Of a DNA stretch of 37,632 nt, positions 23,078 to 32,036 are shown in pieces. Source of the DNA: an uncultured bacterium (lineage in GTDB: Bacteria; Verrucomicrobiota; Kiritimatiellia; RFP12; UBA1067). The translations under genes and the position numbers were made by a program. How positions within the stretch are numbered: the stretch's first letter is position 1; each line of letters starts with the position of its first letter. Under the pieces are notes generated by a model. It searched no databases. It had not been told where the DNA came from and was given only the letters and a program-made list of their open reading frames with translations. The stretch lies in the NCBI GenBank assembly GCA_902779865.1, contig CACZDG010000019.1, positions 1 to 37,632 of the forward strand, given 5' to 3'.

Positions 23078-23678
23078 GTTGTTCCATAAGCGATTTGATT
23101 GCGGAATAGGGATCCGGCGATTGGCACACGGCGCGCACGACGGCGAAATTGCGCGCACCCACAGCGAGGACGGCCGGAAGCGTTTCGGCGTTTATGCCGC
23201 CGATCGCGACCGCCGGAACGCGCGAGGCCGCAATCATGCGCCCAGCCATTTCCGGGCCAAGCGTCGGGTCCGGTATTTCCTTCGTCGGCGTCGCATAGAC
23301 CGGGCCAACACCAATGTAGTCGATTGGCTGGTCAAGGGATGCCCGCACCTGCTCGAGGTTGTGCGTTGAGAGCCCCACAACCTTGAGCTGCGGAAACTTC
23401 GCGCGTACAACTGCGGGCGGCATGTCGTCCTGTCCAACATGTACGCCGTCGGCCTCAGCCTCGGCTGCAATCGCCGGGTCGTCGTTCACGATGAAGAGCG
23501 TACCCGTGCCGCGCGTGACGCGCCGCATCTCGCGCGCCTCGCGCAGGACGTCTTCCCGTGCAGCGTGCTTCATACGCAACTGCACGATCTTGATGCCAGC
23601 GCGAACCGCAGCCTCGGCGCATTTCGCGTAACCGACCACCGGATTGGTGATCACCAGATAGAAACCAAAATCATTCAC
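23070..23678 (-). CDS. thiE: Thiamine-phosphate synthase
   Basis: About 202 aa, TIM-barrel. It couples the pyrimidine and thiazole halves to thiamine phosphate. Visible motifs are IVQLRMK, VHVGQDDMP, GLSTHN, GVGPVYATPTK and AIGGINAETLP. The usual NDR of the pyrophosphate site reads NDD here (IVNDDPAIA), and the final loop reads VVRAV instead of VVSA(I/V). These changes leave some doubt about substrate or activity; a TenI-like role is an alternative. The start is GTG 23678 or TTG 23684; neither has a clear Shine-Dalgarno sequence. I see no TPP riboswitch in the short upstream gap. Confidence 0.82.
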   Translation of the reverse strand: MNDFGFYLVITNPVVGYAKCAEAAVRAGIKIVQLRMKHAAREDVLREAREMRRVTRGTGTLFIVNDDPAIAAEAEADGVHVGQDDMPPAVVRAKFPQLKVVGLSTHNLEQVRASLDQPIDYIGVGPVYATPTKEIPDPTLGPEMAGRMIAASRVPAVAIGGINAETLPAVLAVGARNFAVVRAVCQSPDPYSAIKSLMEQHA

Positions 23679-23763
23679 GGGCAATTAGATTACCAAACAT
23701 CTTTCGCGAGGTCAAACGGAAATGGTGGCGAATTCTTATGAAATCGGCAACGCCGAACTCGAA

Positions 23764-25366
23764 TCAGTTTTTGGCCTCAAACTCGCGCTGTTGCCGTTCG
23801 ACTTCCCTTAACTTGGCGTCTGACGCGGCTGGGAACCGTTTGTCTGGCAACGTGCGAACCTCAGGCAATCCAGGTGTGAATGTCAGTTCTCCCGACACCG
23901 GGGGGTACTTGCCCCTGCGCACGGTTTCAGCGCGTACCTTGATGGGCTTCGGATTTGCCGACGCTCTTGGGCGAATCAACACAACGGCCTCGCCCCAACG
24001 CGTGACCTGCGGATTCGTTCCAACAATGTCCGCATCGCCGTCCACCGTGAAATGTATCGACTCCGTATCGTAGCGCTTCGGCGTACCCTTCGCATCCACA
24101 AGCGTTGCGTTGACGGCGACAAGATCACCGCCGTCCGCGACGGGTGCCAGTCCCTCAGGCCGTACTGCACATCGACAACACCGCTACCCTGCGACTGGCT
24201 ATCGCATGCGCAGAGGTTGTTTGGAGGAAGCGTCTCGCGTTTCACGACGTTCACCGCGTTCGTGGTGAAGTCGCCCGGGAAGTGCGTCTCGTTCAGGATA
24301 GGCTCCCACATGAATAGCGACGGTCTCGATCTGTCGCGTCGCACCATCTTCTCGATGTCGTCATAAACCCTACGCTCGAAGTCAGGGTTCTTTCTGTTCC
24401 AGAACTGCCAACCGGGCGTAGTCACGATCACGAACATCCCCAGCTCGTCGCAGGCGTCCATGAACGCGGGATCCTGCGGATAGTGGGCGTTGCGGAAGAT
24501 GGTCATGCCGCAGTCCTTGAACTTCTTCACGTCGCGCCAGTGGAGCGAGTTCGGGAGCGCGTTTCCTATGAACGCATAGTCCTGGTGGCGATTCGTGCCG
24601 TAGAGTTTCTTGCCATACGGTTTGCCGTTCAGGACAAGGCCGTCCATCGTCGCCTTGAAGTCGCGGATGCCGAAACGCACGCGCACGGAATCCGTGAGCC
24701 GACAGCCCTTCTTCACGTCCACGCGCAGCCAGTGGAGATTCGGCGTTTCAGGCGTCCAGGGTTGGAAGTAATCCTGACGCCGCCCTTATCGGTGTCGGAT
24801 ACGTATGCATTGCCAGTCTCGATCAGGTAGGCATCGCGGTAGATTCCGCCAAAGTACGTGAAGTCGAGTACGTTCTGCGCCTTGCCGGGCGGATACGATG
24901 GATCGTTTGAGTTGTCACACCACACCTCAAGGAGGTTCTCGCCTTCTTTCAGGATACCCGTCACCTCAACGTGGATGGGCAGATATCCGCCGAAGTGCTC
25001 CGCAATCTGCTTGCCGTTCAGCGTCACGCGGCTCTTGCCCATGATCGCCTCGAAGTGCAGAAACTGGCGTACTCCACCCTTCTTCCATGTAAACCGGCGA
25101 CGGTACCAGGCGGGCTGTTGACGGTTGACGCAACCTGACGCCTCTAAACCAAGTTCCCCTTCGTCGATGCTATGTGGCAGCGTCACGTTCTTTGACGTCT
25201 TGAAGTCGTCGAGCGAGAACTCCCAGCCTGTAGTCATCGTCTCCACGCGGCGCGGCGAACCCTTTGCCTCCCAGTATCCGGCCTTGGAGAACTCCACCGC
25301 ATTCACGGCGGCGGCTGAAAAAAGCGCGGTTGCGCAAAACATGCATTTGACTAATTTATCGTCCAT
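23764..25366 (-). pseudogene. Broken GH2 beta-galactosidase-like gene (two frameshifts, likely internal deletion)
   Basis: Three adjoining frames on the - strand together read as one secreted GH2 protein. Part 1 (25366 to ~24780) has a signal peptide and the sugar-binding beta domain with WYRRRFTWKKGG and NVLDFTYFGGIYRDAYLIE. A shift near 24776-24790 leads into part 2 (DYFQPWTPETPNLHWLRVDV), with KLYGTNRHQDYAFIG and the acid/base glutamate in ILNETHFPGD. A second shift near 24150-24172 leads into part 3 (VRPEGLAPVADGGDLVAVN), a late beta domain. The whole spans only ~534 codons where relatives have about 800. The region with the catalytic nucleophile appears missing at the second junction. 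The promoter looks intact. Confidence 0.75.
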
Positions 25367-25430
25367 CTTGAACCTCGTCATTTCAACGCTCCAATCTTTA
25401 TCTGTCTTTGCTTTGTTCACATGGCCGCCG

Positions 25431-25459
25431 ATTATACCACACAACGGATTTCCCAACAA
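25431..25459 (-). promoter_or_regulatory. Promoter of the first broken GH2 gene
   Basis: On the - strand TTGTTG (25459-25454) and TATAAT (25436-25431) are 17 bases apart and the -10 is preceded by TGG (extended -10). It lies in the 158-base gap between the two GH2 genes, 65 bases before the ATG at 25366. GAGG sits 7 bases before that ATG. Confidence 0.65.
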
Positions 25460-25524
25460 GTGCCATTTTAAAATTCCACACGAACCCGACATCGTCACCA
25501 TCTATGCCTAAAAGATTTACGTCA

Positions 25525-28500
25525 TCATTTTGCACATGGTGAAAGGACAACCGTCCAACGTTCGGGCTGGATCGGGAAGATGTATTGCGGTTCGGTCCTC
25601 GGCCCGCACGAGCCTTCGCCAAGACCTAGCTGGCGGATGTCGAGGTTGAGGCAGACCTCGGGCCGCGGCGGCTTATCGTTCCAAATGCGCTGCTGCCCCG
25701 GACGGTGCCGCGCGAACTCAAGGTCCTCGCAGCCGTAGTGCAGCGCCTGGACGAAGAGAGGCACGTCGCCATTCGCGCGCACGCCCTTCCCTTCGCCGTC
25801 GGTGAACGCCACCCAGCGGACGTCGCACTTGTAACCGTTGTCCTGCGGACGGCAGTACGGCACGTACTGTCCCGTCACCGTCCCGCTCCAACGTCCGACG
25901 AACGCGCTTGAACAGCGATCAACATAGTTCTCGTGCGGACCGCGTCCGTACCACTCCATCTGCTCGAGGCGCGGATCGAGCATCATCGAAAGCCCCAGAC
26001 GCGGCAGCGCGGACGGCATTCTGCCGAACGGCGTCACGGCGTTGCGGATCTCAAGCGTGCCGTCGCCGGAGACGACATACACCGCCTCGTGCATGAATCC
26101 TGCGGACTTCGCGCCGTTCACCTCCACGACGGCGCGGACAGCCGCCCGCCCATCGACGTTCGTCGTGGCGAATTCGCGCACGTGGTAGCGCAGTTACGTG
26201 AGACCTGAATTGTAGAAGTCGTCGCGCAGCCACTTGTCATTGTCGGTGAACGCCCTCATGCACGTCAGACGCGGACCGCGCACAATACCGTCCGCGCTGT
26301 CGGCGAGAACCGTTCGCCCGTTCATCGAAAGGCGCGCAATCGTGCCCGTCTTGCGGCTGGAGCGTACCTCCGTCGGCCCGGCGGAAAGGGTCACGCCGGT
26401 CGTGTCGGACTTCACGCACGCCACGGGCGCGTCGTTCAAATGCAGCTCACCCGGAGGGTTCGCCCCACCGTCGCCGAGCGCCAGCTGGTCGTGCGCCACG
26501 AGATGTCCCTTCTTCGCCCAGAGCGTGTCAGATTTCAAATGAAACGACACGTTGAGGAAATACTCCGCGTCTGGCTTCATCTTCACATTCGGGAGCGTAA
26601 CCTTCATTTCTCTCTTCGTCAGCGGAGGCACCGAGGGCCAGTCGAGCGTGCCGTTTGCAACGGACAGTCCGTCCTCGAGGAGTTCCCAGCGCGCGTCGAA
26701 CGCGCCCGACGGCGTGAACGAAAAGCGGTTCCAGAGGACTACGGTAAGAGGCTCGCCGTTGCGGACGCGGTGGGGCGCGGTCTTCCCCGCGTCACCATCA
26801 GGCCACGCGACGACGAGGTTGCGGTGGACGTGCTTCACCTCCGCGAGTTTCGGCGTCTCGTTGCGTTCCGCGTCGATTACGCCGTTCGCGCAGAAGTTGC
26901 CGTCCGCCGTCTTCTCGTCGAAGTCCCCGCCGTAGGCGAGGTAGCGGATGCGCTTGCCATCCGGACCCGTGCGGTCGGTGTACTTCCACACGGCCTGGTC
27001 GCCCCAGTCCCAGATGCACCCGCCGATCAGCGACGGCGAGGCGTAGAACTCGTCCCAGTATTCCTTGAAGTTGCCAAGCGCGTTGCCCATACCGTGGGCG
27101 TACTCAAAGAAGAAGCTGCACTTTGAGTGGAGGCCGCGCGCGCACGTCACCGCGAGCGTCGGATAGGTGGGGCCGTCTATTGCGTAACGTTCGCTGTCTT
27201 GGCGGTAGGCAATCGGACGCGTGTCGTCCAGTTTCAGGCACGCCTCGTTCACGACGTCAAACGTCGGGCCCTGCCCCGCCTCGTTGCCCCAGCTCCACAT
27301 GAACACGCACGGCGAGTTGCGCCAGTTCAACACCATGTCGCGGGCGCGTTCCATGTGCGCCTGTGTCCAGCTCGGCGGGGATGCGAGCGACGACACGCCG
27401 TAGCCCATCCCGTGGCTCTCGATGTTCGCCTCGAGCATGACGTAGAGTCCGTAGCGCTCGCAGAGGTGGTAGAAGTAAGGATCGTTCGGATAGTGGCTTG
27501 TGCGCACGGTATCAACATTGTTCTGCTTCATCAGGACTACGTCGCGTAGCATCTCCTCGCGCGTGACGGAGCATCCGTTCTCCGGCGAGGCGTCATGGCG
27601 GTTCACGCCCTTGAACTTCACGGGCCTTCCGTTCACGTGGATCGCGCCGTTCGGCATGACCTCGGTCTTCATGAACCCAACTTTGCACGCGCGAACGTCC
27701 TCTCCCGCCTTCATGACGAGCGTGTAGAGGTATGGATCCTCGGCGGACCAGAGACGGGGAGAGGAAAGGTTGAAGTTGAAAGTTGTGAGTTGGAAGTTGC
27801 GGACTTTGCCTTGCCGGTCGCAACGGCCTTGAAGTCGGCGTCGTAGAGCGTGGCGGAGACGCTTGGCAGGGCAGTCGCCTTGCGGTCGTCCAGGTCGCGC
27901 AGCTCCACCGAAAGGTCAACTGTCGCAGACTTGAAATCCGCCGCGAGAGTCGGATTCCAGAAGAAGTCACGTATCTCCACCTGCGGCGGCGAGAACAGCA
28001 TCACGTGGCGGTAGATGCCGGAGTAGCGGAAGAAGTCCTGATCCTCGAGGAAGGCCCCGTCGCTCCAGCGGTACACCTCCACCGCGAGCAGGTTCTCGCC
28101 AGGCTTCAAGTACTTGGTGACGTTGAACTCGTGCGCTGTGCAGCTGTCCTCGGCGTAGCCGACCTTCATTCCGTTCACCCACACGTAGTACGCCGAATAC
28201 ACGCCCTCGAAACGCAAGAACACGGGACGTCCCTTCCACCCGTCCGGCACGGTGAACGTGCGGCGGTAGGACGAGACAGGATTGTAGTCCGAGCCCGGAT
28301 TCGGAGGCGTCCTCGGATGCGGATACGCGATGTTCGTGTAGATCGGGACGCCAAACCCTTTCAGCTCCACGCAGCTCGGCACGTCGATCTCGTACCAGCG
28401 GGAATCGTCGTAGCCGACGCTGTAGAACTGGTTGCGTGCGCGCTGCTCGTAGGAGCCGCCCCAATTGTACTTCCACTTCCCGTCAAGCGACTTGACGTAC

Positions 28501-29102
28501 GGCGTCTCGGGGAGGTCGGGCGTGAGCGCGTCCTTCTCGGACGCGAGCGGAAACGAATACGCGCGCGCGGGTTCGACATTCACGTAGTTGACGAGTTCGT
28601 TCTGCCATTCGAGCGCGCGTTCCCGTCGGCGCTGTTCCCGGACCTTGGCGATCGTCGCCTCGCGCACGTCCGCCCACTGTGGGCCGTGATTGACACGCAG
28701 GTCCTTCCACTCAAGGCGTCCGGCGGACTCCGGGACGGGCTTCAGGTATTTGTCGATGAAGAACCTGAGCGCGGCCTCCGTGCCCTTCACGTCCGAACCG
28801 TGGATGCCGACGATGCCGTTGCGCACGCCGATTGTCCACGCGCCATTTGCGTCCCATGGCTGGGTCGCAACGAAGATGTTGCCACTCTTCGCGGTGTCGT
28901 AGCCCTTGATCTCCATGGATACGCCTGTGACGCGCTTCACCTCGCTGGCGAGCTCGTCGATCATCGCCTTCGTGGCGGCTGTCTCGTCCGGCCCCCTGTG
29001 GATGCGGAACTGCCTCGGGTCGTTTCGTTCAATCGTGAACGTGTCGGCGTAAAGGGGCATCGCCGAAAGAATGAAAACAACCAATCTCTTCATAGTACTC
29101 AT
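25525..29102 (-). pseudogene. Broken LacZ-type GH2 gene fused to a GH20b-like N-terminal domain (one frameshift, one stop)
   Basis: Read through its breaks, this is a ~1190-residue secreted protein. After a signal peptide (FILSAMPLYAD) and a GH20b-like domain (~20-140) come the LacZ sugar-binding domain (RFEGVYSAYYVWVNGMKVGY), the barrel start GVNRHDASPENG, the acid/base SWGNEAG and the nucleophile FFFEYAHGMGNALG. The C-terminal domain 5 has WYGRGPHENYVDR and PQDNGYKCDVRW. A frameshift falls at a short repeat insertion at 27766-27800: the downstream frame resumes with LWSAEDPYLYTLVMKAG. A TAA at 26194-26196 interrupts the last domain, while the frame continues unchanged beyond it (LRYHVREF). 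Both catalytic glutamates are intact, so loss is recent or the breaks are sequencing errors. Confidence 0.78.
27766..27800. repeat. Short GTTGAA/AGTTG word repeat inserted in the LacZ-type gene
   Basis: About 35 bases made of imperfect tandem words built on GTTGAA, AAGTTG and GAGTTGG on the + strand. It lies exactly where the LacZ-type reading frame shifts. The coding meaning there is low-complexity Ser/Thr/Asn/Gln, unlike the conserved sequence on either side. Confidence 0.65.
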
Positions 29103-29156
29103 AGCAAAACGGCCTTGGAGTCGTCAGTTATGTCCAGGCGTGGCGGCGGATTTTGA

Positions 29157-29189
29157 GATGCCGCACGTCATGCTAACTTAGGCGGCATC
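29157..29189 (-). terminator. 8-bp inverted repeat after the helicase gene
   Basis: GATGCCGC (29157-29164) and GCGGCATC (29182-29189) are perfect inverted repeats around a 17-base loop. On the - strand it begins 11 bases after the helicase stop, a fitting place for a terminator, but the long loop and lack of a T-run make an operator for the GH2 gene downstream equally possible. The rest of 29103-29156 shows only a weak AAGG before the GH2 start. Confidence 0.4.
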
Positions 29190-29200
29190 GTCCAGCAGCC

Positions 29201-30820
29201 TTATTTCTGGCCGAAGTCGGGCTGGCGGCGGCCTTGGAAGTTGGTGCGCTTGTGGTGCGAGCGGTTGGCGTTAGCCGGATGCACGAACTTCTTGCCCTTG
29301 TGCTTCTTACCGCCGCCAGGTCCATCGAAGAAATGCGTTCCGGGATGGCGCTGTGCGCCCTTGCGGTTACGCTCGCCTCCGCGAATCCACGGTGCCTGCG
29401 GCAACCCCTCGTTGGCTTTACCCGTCTTACGGTCGGCCTCCGCCGAATGGAACGGTTGGTCGCGGTCAACCTGGATTGTCTTGCGTATAAACCGCTCGAC
29501 GGCCTTTAGGAGACCTCGTTCTTCAGGTGCGACGAAAGAAATCGCTTTGCCGCTCTTCCCCGCACGGGCAGTGCGTCCGATGCGGTGTACGTAGCTTTCC
29601 GTCTCAACCGGCAGCTCCATGTTCACGACGAGGTCAACGCCAGATACGTCGATACCGCGCGAGGCGATGTCCGTGGCCACAAGCACACGCACCTTGCCTT
29701 CCTTGAAGCCTTTAAGCGCGCGCGTGCGCTGGTTCTGCGTCTTGTCCGAGTGGATAGCCGCAACGGGAATGTCGCGGTGCGACAGCTTGCGCTCCACGCG
29801 ATCCGCACCATGGCGCGTGCGCGCAAACACGATGACGCGGTACCACTCGGGGTGGTTTTCAAGGAGATGGATGAGGAGGTTGTCCTTGTTGCCCTTCTCC
29901 ACGAGCATGCACGACTGCTCGATCTTGTCCACCGTCGGCGCCTCCGGAGACACCATAACCTGAATAGGATCGTAAACGAGTTCGCCCGCGAGGTGCAATA
30001 TCTCAGGCGAAAGCGTCGCACTGAAGAACATCGACTGACGCAACTTGCCATCCGTGCCACCGGACGTTGCGCCGGCGGGCGGATGGTTCGGCGGCAACTT
30101 TGAAATGATGCGCTTGATGTCTGGCAGAAAGCCCATGTCGAGCATTCTATCCGCCTCGTCAAGAACGAAAAGCTCCACGCGGTCGAGGTACACCGCCCCC
30201 TGATTCATGAGATCCATCAGGCGCCCCGGCGTGGCAATCACCACCTCCGCGCCCTTCTGGAGCGCTTTCACCTGTGGAAACTGCGATACGCCGCCGAACA
30301 CGACCGCGAACGGAGTGCCAGTGTACTTCGAGTAGGCGGCGTTGTTTTCCGCCGTCTGCGCGGCTAGCTCGCGCGTGGGCGAGAGAATCAGCGCACGTGG
30401 ATGCCCGGCGGTTTCGTGGTTCGTAGTTTTGGGTTCGTGATTCGTGGCTTGAGACTGGAGGAGCTTGTGGAGGATCGGCAGCATGAATGCTGCGGTCTTG
30501 CCCGTACCGGTCTGGGCGCAGCCAATCAGGTCGCGTCCCTCAAGAAGCGGCGGTATTGCCTTTTCCTGAATGGGCGTGGGAATTGCGTAACCAGCGTCGG
30601 CTATGGCGTGCTGGAGACGCACGTCCAGCTTTCCGAACACATTCACTTCGTATGCGGCTGGCGGCGGAGTGCTAGGCAGCTCGGGAATCTTCGGCTGCAC
30701 ATCCTTCTCGGCGAGGCCAAAGTGGGGCTTCGGCTTCCCGTGACGGTGCCGGTGCTTGAAAAAACGCGGACGCTTACCGTTGAAATCGCGGTCGTGCGGC
30801 TTTTTGAACTCTTTCTGCAT
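29201..30820 (-). CDS. DEAD-box RNA helicase (RhlE-like)
   Basis: 539 aa. A ~60-residue basic His/Lys/Arg-rich N-terminus precedes the helicase core. Core motifs in order are the Q-motif PTPIQ, Walker A AQTGTGKT, PTRELAAQ, TPGRLMD, VLDEADRML, FSATLS, VATDIASRGIDV and HRIGRTARAG. The C-terminus is a glycine/lysine/arginine-rich tail typical of RNA-binding extensions. Two stretches are foreign to the family: SQATNHEPKTTNHETAG (~122-138), encoded by a short word repeat, and NHPPAGATSGGTDGK between the DEAD and SAT motifs. Both lie in surface loops and keep the frame. It has its own promoter at 30869-30898. Likely role in RNA folding or ribosome assembly. Confidence 0.92.
   Translation of the reverse strand: MQKEFKKPHDRDFNGKRPRFFKHRHRHGKPKPHFGLAEKDVQPKIPELPSTPPPAAYEVNVFGKLDVRLQHAIADAGYAIPTPIQEKAIPPLLEGRDLIGCAQTGTGKTAAFMLPILHKLLQSQATNHEPKTTNHETAGHPRALILSPTRELAAQTAENNAAYSKYTGTPFAVVFGGVSQFPQVKALQKGAEVVIATPGRLMDLMNQGAVYLDRVELFVLDEADRMLDMGFLPDIKRIISKLPPNHPPAGATSGGTDGKLRQSMFFSATLSPEILHLAGELVYDPIQVMVSPEAPTVDKIEQSCMLVEKGNKDNLLIHLLENHPEWYRVIVFARTRHGADRVERKLSHRDIPVAAIHSDKTQNQRTRALKGFKEGKVRVLVATDIASRGIDVSGVDLVVNMELPVETESYVHRIGRTARAGKSGKAISFVAPEERGLLKAVERFIRKTIQVDRDQPFHSAEADRKTGKANEGLPQAPWIRGGERNRKGAQRHPGTHFFDGPGGGKKHKGKKFVHPANANRSHHKRTNFQGRRQPDFGQK
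30411..30454. repeat. Short TTCGTGG/TTCGTGA word repeat inside the helicase gene
   Basis: About 44 bases of imperfect tandem words (TTCGTGG, TTCGTAG, GGTTCGTGA, TTCGTGG) on the + strand. They are translated in the helicase frame as ATNHEPKTTNHET, an insert between the end of the Walker A helix and the PTRELA motif. Length and frame leave the protein open. Confidence 0.65.
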
Positions 30821-30868
30821 GGATCTTGATTCCTCTATTCAGCTTGCCTTCCAATCGGAAATGCACAC

Positions 30869-30898
30869 ATTATACTAAATTTCCCAGCCATTCTTCAA
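30869..30898 (-). promoter_or_regulatory. Promoter of the helicase gene
   Basis: On the - strand TTGAAG (30898-30893) and TATAAT (30874-30869) are 18 bases apart. The ATG is at 30820. It lies in the 99-base gap after the M42 peptidase gene, which holds no other feature I can see. Confidence 0.55.
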
Positions 30899-30919
30899 AC
30901 GTCAATTAGCCTTGTTATA

Positions 30920-32008
30920 TCAGGGCTGCTCCGGCAGAAGAGGGAAACCGTCATCCAACGCGCCAACGCCCTTCGCCACTAGCTCTATCACGGCTGCGAC
31001 GTCGTTTAGGTCAATAACTTCAACAGGCGAGTGCATGTACCTGAGCGGAATGGATATCTGCGCGACCGCCGCGCCGCCGCGTTCAAGACGCATCGCCCAC
31101 GCGCACGTCCCCGTTCCGCGTGGAGCTCCCTTGACCTGGATCGGGATATTGTGCGTTCCCGCTATGCCACGGAAATGGTCAACGAGGGCGCGGTGGTACG
31201 TGGGGCCTACAGCGACGATTGCGCCGTTGCCGAGGCGGACGTCGCCGATCTTCTTTTTGTCGTCCTTCTGCACGTCCGTGGCGAAGCCCACGTCACAACA
31301 CACGCCGATCGCGGGCGCAACGTCGTACGCAGCGGTCTTGCCGCCCACGAGCCCAACTTCCTCCTGCACACTTGCGACGTAGTGGATGTTGCATCCGGAA
31401 CCGCACTGGCTGTTGGCGAGCTTGATGAACGCCTCGCACATCGCGAACGTGCCGACGCGGTTGTCGAATCCGCGGCACGAGACGCGAGAGCCCGCAAGAC
31501 GGCGCCAGCCAGTGTCAACGACGCCAGAGTCTCCGATCGAGATGAGAGACAGCGCCTCCTCGCGGGACGACGCACCGATGTCGCACGGCATGTCGCGAAG
31601 GTCGTCCTTCGCGACGTGCTTCTTTTCCTCCGCGTTCATCAAGTGCGGCGGCCGCGCTCCAATCACGCCGTTCACGGGGCCGTTACGTCCCGCTATTACC
31701 ACTCGCTCTGCGGCGCACAGCGGCACGGTAACGCCTCCGAGCGGGGCGAGGTACACTAGTCCGTCGTCGTCAACGTAAACTACGATGAACCCGATCTCGT
31801 CACAGTGCCCTTCCAGCATAACGGTTCTCTTCGCGTTGCGGTCCAGCACGCAATGGAGGTTGCCGTGTATGTCGATTGTAGGCTTGAGTCCCGTAGCCTC
31901 CTTGAGTCGGCGCGCAAGCACCATCATGCCCGCATGTTCACTGCCTGTAGGCGTGGGCTTGCCCACGAGCTCCTGCAGCACTTCAAGTTGTTTGCTATCT
32001 AGTTCCAT
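30920..32008 (-). CDS. M42-family aminopeptidase
   Basis: 362 aa, usual length for the FrvX/PepA-like M42 metallopeptidases, which form cytoplasmic tetrahedral dodecamers and trim short peptides. Binuclear metal ligands are visible: His68 (EGHCDEIGF), Asp182 (FDNRVG), Glu217 with the catalytic Glu216 (QEEVG), Asp239 (CCDVGFATD) and His326 (MHSPVEV). GAAAGGATAATCAG precedes the ATG. It follows an ABC exporter by about 28 bases on the same strand, so co-transcription is likely although no functional link is obvious. Residue specificity (Glu, Leu or Lys type) cannot be told. Confidence 0.9.
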   Translation of the reverse strand: MELDSKQLEVLQELVGKPTPTGSEHAGMMVLARRLKEATGLKPTIDIHGNLHCVLDRNAKRTVMLEGHCDEIGFIVVYVDDDGLVYLAPLGGVTVPLCAAERVVIAGRNGPVNGVIGARPPHLMNAEEKKHVAKDDLRDMPCDIGASSREEALSLISIGDSGVVDTGWRRLAGSRVSCRGFDNRVGTFAMCEAFIKLANSQCGSGCNIHYVASVQEEVGLVGGKTAAYDVAPAIGVCCDVGFATDVQKDDKKKIGDVRLGNGAIVAVGPTYHRALVDHFRGIAGTHNIPIQVKGAPRGTGTCAWAMRLERGGAAVAQISIPLRYMHSPVEVIDLNDVAAVIELVAKGVGALDDGFPLLPEQP

Positions 32009-32036
32009 CTGATTATCCTTTCATTTCGAAACGTTG

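Noticed and set aside
23679..23763. Possible TPP riboswitch before thiE
   Set aside because: The gap is under 90 bases and lacks the conserved TPP-riboswitch sequences (CTGAGA and its partner).
24100..24800. Programmed ribosomal frameshifting in the GH2 genes
   Set aside because: No slippery heptamer with a following structure was seen at the junctions, GH2 enzymes are not known to use it, and one junction also lacks a large internal segment.
28005..29156. Plus-strand open frame opposite the LacZ-type gene
   Set aside because: Arg/Val-rich shadow; the - strand reading shows clear GH2 homology.
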